DNA of 8,015 nt, taken from positions 1 through 8,015 of the forward strand of contig JACMJO010000156.1 of assembly GCA_014380605.1 (NCBI GenBank). Direction: 5' to 3'. The translations under genes and the position numbers were made by a program. The DNA comes from Fimbriimonadaceae bacterium. GTDB taxonomy: Bacteria > Armatimonadota > Fimbriimonadia > Fimbriimonadales > Fimbriimonadaceae. The notes beneath the pieces were generated by a model. The model saw nothing but the letters and a program-made list of their open reading frames with translations, did no database searches and was not told the DNA's origin. Each line of letters begins with the position of its first letter. Within the stretch, counting starts at the first letter, position 1. Below are positions 5,766 through 8,015 of the stretch, piece by piece.

Positions 5766-6158
5766 ATGAAACAAGCTCTGAAAATCACTCTGCTTTTGAT
5801 CGCGCTCGTAACGTCGATTGCCCTCGCGGCCGACAAACTGACGGTTAAACAGCTTCAAAAGGAAGCAACGAAATTCGATGCCAAGGAAGTAACGCTGGTT
5901 GGCAAGGTCGACAAGTTTCAACAGAAGACGAGCAAGGCCGGGAACGACTACTTCGTATTCAAACTGGTCGACAAGGATGACAAGAAGTCTACGGTCAATA
6001 TTTACGGCCAGGGCAAATTGGAAAAGCCCCCGAAGGATGGCGACTCCGTCGAGTTGAAGGGCACCTATCGCGTCGAGAAAAAGATCGGCAACAGCACCTA
6101 CAAGAACGAGTTGCAGGTTAAGCCGGACCAGATCAAGATTCTCGGATCCGCGAAGTGA
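5766..6158 (+). CDS. Small exported lysine-rich protein, OB-fold-like
   Basis: Function unknown. The 130-residue product has a clear Sec signal peptide (K2 and K6, hydrophobic 7-20, cleavage near ALA-A or AA-D at 21-23). The mature part of about 108 residues alternates short beta-like strands: VTLVGKVDKF at 42-51, YFVFKLVD at 62-69, STVNIYG at 75-81, DSVELKGTYRVEKK at 93-106 and ELQVKPDQIKIL at 115-126. This spacing, with GKV early and D-x-VELKGTY later, resembles the exported OB-fold proteins of the tRNA_anti-like group. Composition is odd: 25 Lys against 1 Arg, no Cys, His or Trp, and Met only at the start. It lies 2 bp after apt and 32 bp before miaA, so it is probably co-transcribed with cytoplasmic genes. 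The OB-fold assignment is a pattern judgement, and the ligand (nucleic acid, sugar or protein) cannot be told. Confidence 0.85.
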   Translation: MKQALKITLLLIALVTSIALAADKLTVKQLQKEATKFDAKEVTLVGKVDKFQQKTSKAGNDYFVFKLVDKDDKKSTVNIYGQGKLEKPPKDGDSVELKGTYRVEKKIGNSTYKNELQVKPDQIKILGSAK

Positions 6159-6190
6159 GTTGCCGAGTTTCCCCTTAGCGCCCAACTACA

Positions 6191-7102
6191 ATGAAGCCGG
6201 ACCCCGTTGCTCCCCGCTTGATTGGGGTCATGGGGCCAACCGCTTCGGGCAAGACCGGGTTGGCAGAAGAACTTGCCGATCATTTTCACGCCCAACTGGT
6301 CAACGCCGACTCTTTCCAGGTCTACCGAGGGCTAGATATCGGCACCGCCAAACCCGAGCGAAAGGATCGCTACAAGCTTCTTGACATCAAGAATCCGACG
6401 GAAGGGTTTGCGGTCGGCGAGTTCGTGAAGTTGGCCCATGAGGTTTGTGCGGACTGCTGGGCAAATGGACAGTCGGTCGTTGTCGTCGGAGGCACAGGAC
6501 TCAACACCAGGGCCCTATTCGAAGAGTTCACCGATATGCTGGGAACTCCAGATCCCGAGCTTAGAGCGGAATTAAATGCCCAGTTGGAACGAAGTGGCCT
6601 AGATTTCCTCGTACAGGAGTTGGAGTTGTTGGATCAAGGGGCATTTCAACGAGTGGATCGCGCAAACCCACTGCGGGTTATACGAGCAATCGAGCGCGCC
6701 AAAGGAAGTAAGTCGGCGATTAAGTTTGAACTTCCTCCATTTCGGCGAACGAAATTTGCCCTAGAAATTACGTCTTACAACTTGAATGAACGCATCGAAT
6801 CCCGAGTGCGGGAAATGGTGCAAAATGGGTGGGCTCTTGAGATTGAGCGTCTGCGCGAGGAAGGCTATCGCTCAGATGATCCTGGATTCCGAGCGATCGG
6901 ATACCGGGCCATGTGGGACGTAGTCGAGGATAGGAAAGAGTTGGAACAGGCGATCGCCGATACCGTCGTGGAAACGCGACAGTATGCAAAACGGCAACGC
7001 ACGTGGCTCCGAAGCGAACCGAACCTCATCCGCCTGACAGCCGATCCGGGAGAGAATCCTCTCCGGCAAGCAATGCATTACTTGGCCGTTGAAATGAATT
7101 AG
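6191..7102 (+). CDS. miaA: tRNA dimethylallyltransferase
   Basis: Transfers a dimethylallyl group from DMAPP to N6 of adenosine 37 in tRNAs that read UNN codons, making i6A. The 303-residue product has the P-loop GPTASGKT at 15-22, DSFQVYRGLDIGTAKP at 40-55 less the last residue (D40 is the expected catalytic Asp), GGTGLNTRALFE at 100-111, RANPLRVIRAIE at 157-168, RAIGYRAMWD at 234-243 and TRQYAKRQRTWLR at 262-274 less the last residue. Length is normal (about 300). Two positions differ from the common form: F instead of M in DSMQVY, and N instead of Y in GGTGLY. The ATG at 6191 has no clear ribosome-binding site but places the P-loop at the usual distance from the N-terminus. The gene is directly followed by hfq, an order well known from Proteobacteria. 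Confidence 0.97.
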   Translation: MKPDPVAPRLIGVMGPTASGKTGLAEELADHFHAQLVNADSFQVYRGLDIGTAKPERKDRYKLLDIKNPTEGFAVGEFVKLAHEVCADCWANGQSVVVVGGTGLNTRALFEEFTDMLGTPDPELRAELNAQLERSGLDFLVQELELLDQGAFQRVDRANPLRVIRAIERAKGSKSAIKFELPPFRRTKFALEITSYNLNERIESRVREMVQNGWALEIERLREEGYRSDDPGFRAIGYRAMWDVVEDRKELEQAIADTVVETRQYAKRQRTWLRSEPNLIRLTADPGENPLRQAMHYLAVEMN

Positions 7103-7105
7103 GAG
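7101..7105 (+). promoter_or_regulatory. Ribosome-binding site of hfq, overlapping the miaA stop
   Basis: AGGAG shares its first two bases with the TAG stop of miaA and lies 7 nt before the ATG at 7113. It fixes the hfq start and suggests co-expression with miaA. Confidence 0.8.
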
Positions 7106-7112
7106 TTTTGAT

Positions 7113-7370
7113 ATGGGTAAGGCAATTAACCTTCAGGATATGTTTCTCAATCAGGTTCGGAAAGAGGGCATCGCAGTGACGATCTACCTCACGAACAGCG
7201 TCCAACTTCGCGGCCAAGTCCGCGGCTTCGATGCGTTTACGGTCCTATTGGACGCACCAGGAAAACCGACACAATTAGTGTATAAGCACGCGATCGCAAG
7301 CATCGTTCCAGCTAAGGCCGTGGGAAGCTATAAGCCGGCGAGTGAAATGGACGGCGCAAACCCAGAGTAA
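7113..7370 (+). CDS. hfq: RNA chaperone Hfq
   Basis: Sm-like hexameric RNA chaperone that pairs small RNAs with mRNAs. The 85-residue product has an N-terminal helix INLQDMFLNQVRKEG at 5-19 with Q8 in the proximal-face position, then Sm1 (about 20-48, including QLRGQVRGFDAFTVLLD at 31-47) and Sm2 with LVYKHAIASIVP at 55-66 (Y57-K58-H59 is the signature RNA-binding triad). Compared with E. coli Hfq as remembered, the beta3-beta4 loop is two residues longer, the rim has R16-K17 but G at 19, and the C-terminal tail is only about 20 residues. These traits, and the FLNQxRKE and QLRGQVxGFD strings, look more like Firmicutes Hfq. It lies 10 bp after miaA and overlaps dapF by one base. Confidence 0.97.
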   Translation: MGKAINLQDMFLNQVRKEGIAVTIYLTNSVQLRGQVRGFDAFTVLLDAPGKPTQLVYKHAIASIVPAKAVGSYKPASEMDGANPE

Positions 7371-8015
7371 TGATTCGATTCACCAAGATGCAGGGCATAG
7401 GCAACGACTTTGTGATGGTCGATACCATCTCGGAGCCGTTGCCCTCCTTGGATGTTGGCGATCTGGCCCGTAAGGTCAGCGATCGTAAATTTGGAATTGG
7501 CGGAGACGGCCTCATTCTCGTCGAGAAGGGAAATCAGGCGCCTTTCCGAATGCGGATGTTCAATCCCGACGGCTCAGAGAGCGAAATGTGCGGCAACGGC
7601 ATCCGCTGTTTCGCCAAGATGCTCCGGGATAAGGGCCACCTCGAAACCGAGGATGTCGACGTTGAAACCGGCGCAGGACTTCTTCACCTAGAGATTGGGC
7701 ACGGCGGGAATCTGGTGACGGTCAATATGGGTCCCGCGAGACTCACACGAGGCGAGATTGGAATGCTTGGGGAAGCTATCGAGTCCTATCAGGACATCCC
7801 AACCGAGACAATGCTGGGAACTCTTCCCGCCACCGCCGTTTCGATGGGCAATCCGCACTTGGTGCTGTTCGTTGCCGACGCCGCGTCGGTGCCTTTGCAA
7901 GTGGTGGGTCCTGAGTTGGAATACCATCCGTTACTCCCGAATCGCACGAACGTACACTTTGTGCAAACTTTGGATCGGCAGACGCTGATACAAAAGACTT
8001 GGGAGCGAGGCGCCG
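7370..8015 (+). CDS. dapF: Diaminopimelate epimerase, C-terminus beyond window
   Basis: Converts LL- to meso-diaminopimelate, the precursor of lysine and of the peptidoglycan cross-link. The ATG overlaps the hfq stop by one base (TAATG), and 215 codons are present. Family motifs seen: FTKMQGIGNDFVMVD at 4-18, DRKFGIGGDGLILVE at 38-52 (substrate site), MFNPDGSESEMCGNGIRCFA at 63-82 with the first catalytic Cys at C74, SMGNPHLVLF at 158-167 and NRTNVHFVQ at 191-199. The sequence stops at WERGA, so the second catalytic Cys of the ACGTG motif lies just outside. It has no separate ribosome-binding site, so translation is probably coupled to hfq. Confidence 0.97.
   Translation, partial: MIRFTKMQGIGNDFVMVDTISEPLPSLDVGDLARKVSDRKFGIGGDGLILVEKGNQAPFRMRMFNPDGSESEMCGNGIRCFAKMLRDKGHLETEDVDVETGAGLLHLEIGHGGNLVTVNMGPARLTRGEIGMLGEAIESYQDIPTETMLGTLPATAVSMGNPHLVLFVADAASVPLQVVGPELEYHPLLPNRTNVHFVQTLDRQTLIQKTWERGA

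Noticed and set aside
5760..6185. 141-codon minus-strand open frame
   Set aside because: Antisense to the exported OB-fold-like gene, whose plus-strand reading has a ribosome-binding site and signal peptide. The leucine-rich reverse product is a by-product of its lysine codons and others.

Overview
This window looks like an ordinary chromosomal segment of a diderm-type bacterium with moderate GC content and very tight gene packing. Several signs point outside the Proteobacteria. The Hfq resembles the short-tailed, Firmicutes-like form, the ECF anti-sigma factor has no cysteine, and a MucB/RseB-like exported protein is joined to a class A penicillin-binding protein. A member of the Armatimonadota (Fimbriimonadia-like) would fit, but this is inference from gene content and is not shown by the sequence. 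No tRNA, rRNA, CRISPR array, insertion sequence or prophage gene was seen.

The layout is two divergent gene blocks either side of a 129-bp intergenic region at 5113-5241. Everything to the left reads on the minus strand. In transcription order it holds a [2Fe-2S] ferredoxin (5112-4792), a PepT-like M20 metallopeptidase (4795-3665), a 120-bp gap with candidate promoters, and then a compact four-gene envelope-stress block. That block is an ECF sigma factor (3544-2918), a single-pass anti-sigma factor (2918-2454), an exported MucB/RseB-like protein (2457-1492) and a class A penicillin-binding protein (1473 to beyond the left edge). Its first three junctions are a 1-bp overlap, a 4-bp overlap and an 18-bp gap, so the four genes are probably co-transcribed.

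The right-hand block reads on the plus strand: apt (5242-5763), a small exported lysine-rich OB-fold-like protein (5766-6158), miaA (6191-7102), hfq (7113-7370) and dapF (7370 to beyond the right edge). Gaps are 2, 32 and 10 bp, followed by a 1-bp overlap, so this also looks like one operon. It mixes purine salvage, tRNA A37 modification, RNA-chaperone regulation and diaminopimelate synthesis for lysine and peptidoglycan.

The most interesting part is the sigma/anti-sigma/RseB-like/PBP1A block. Its order suggests a self-contained envelope stress circuit. An exported sensor and a membrane-anchored anti-sigma factor without the usual zinc site would control a sigma factor whose own operon ends in a peptidoglycan synthase. 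A possible ECF-type promoter lies directly upstream of the sigma gene, consistent with autoregulation. Both outermost genes (the PBP and dapF) are cut by the window edges.
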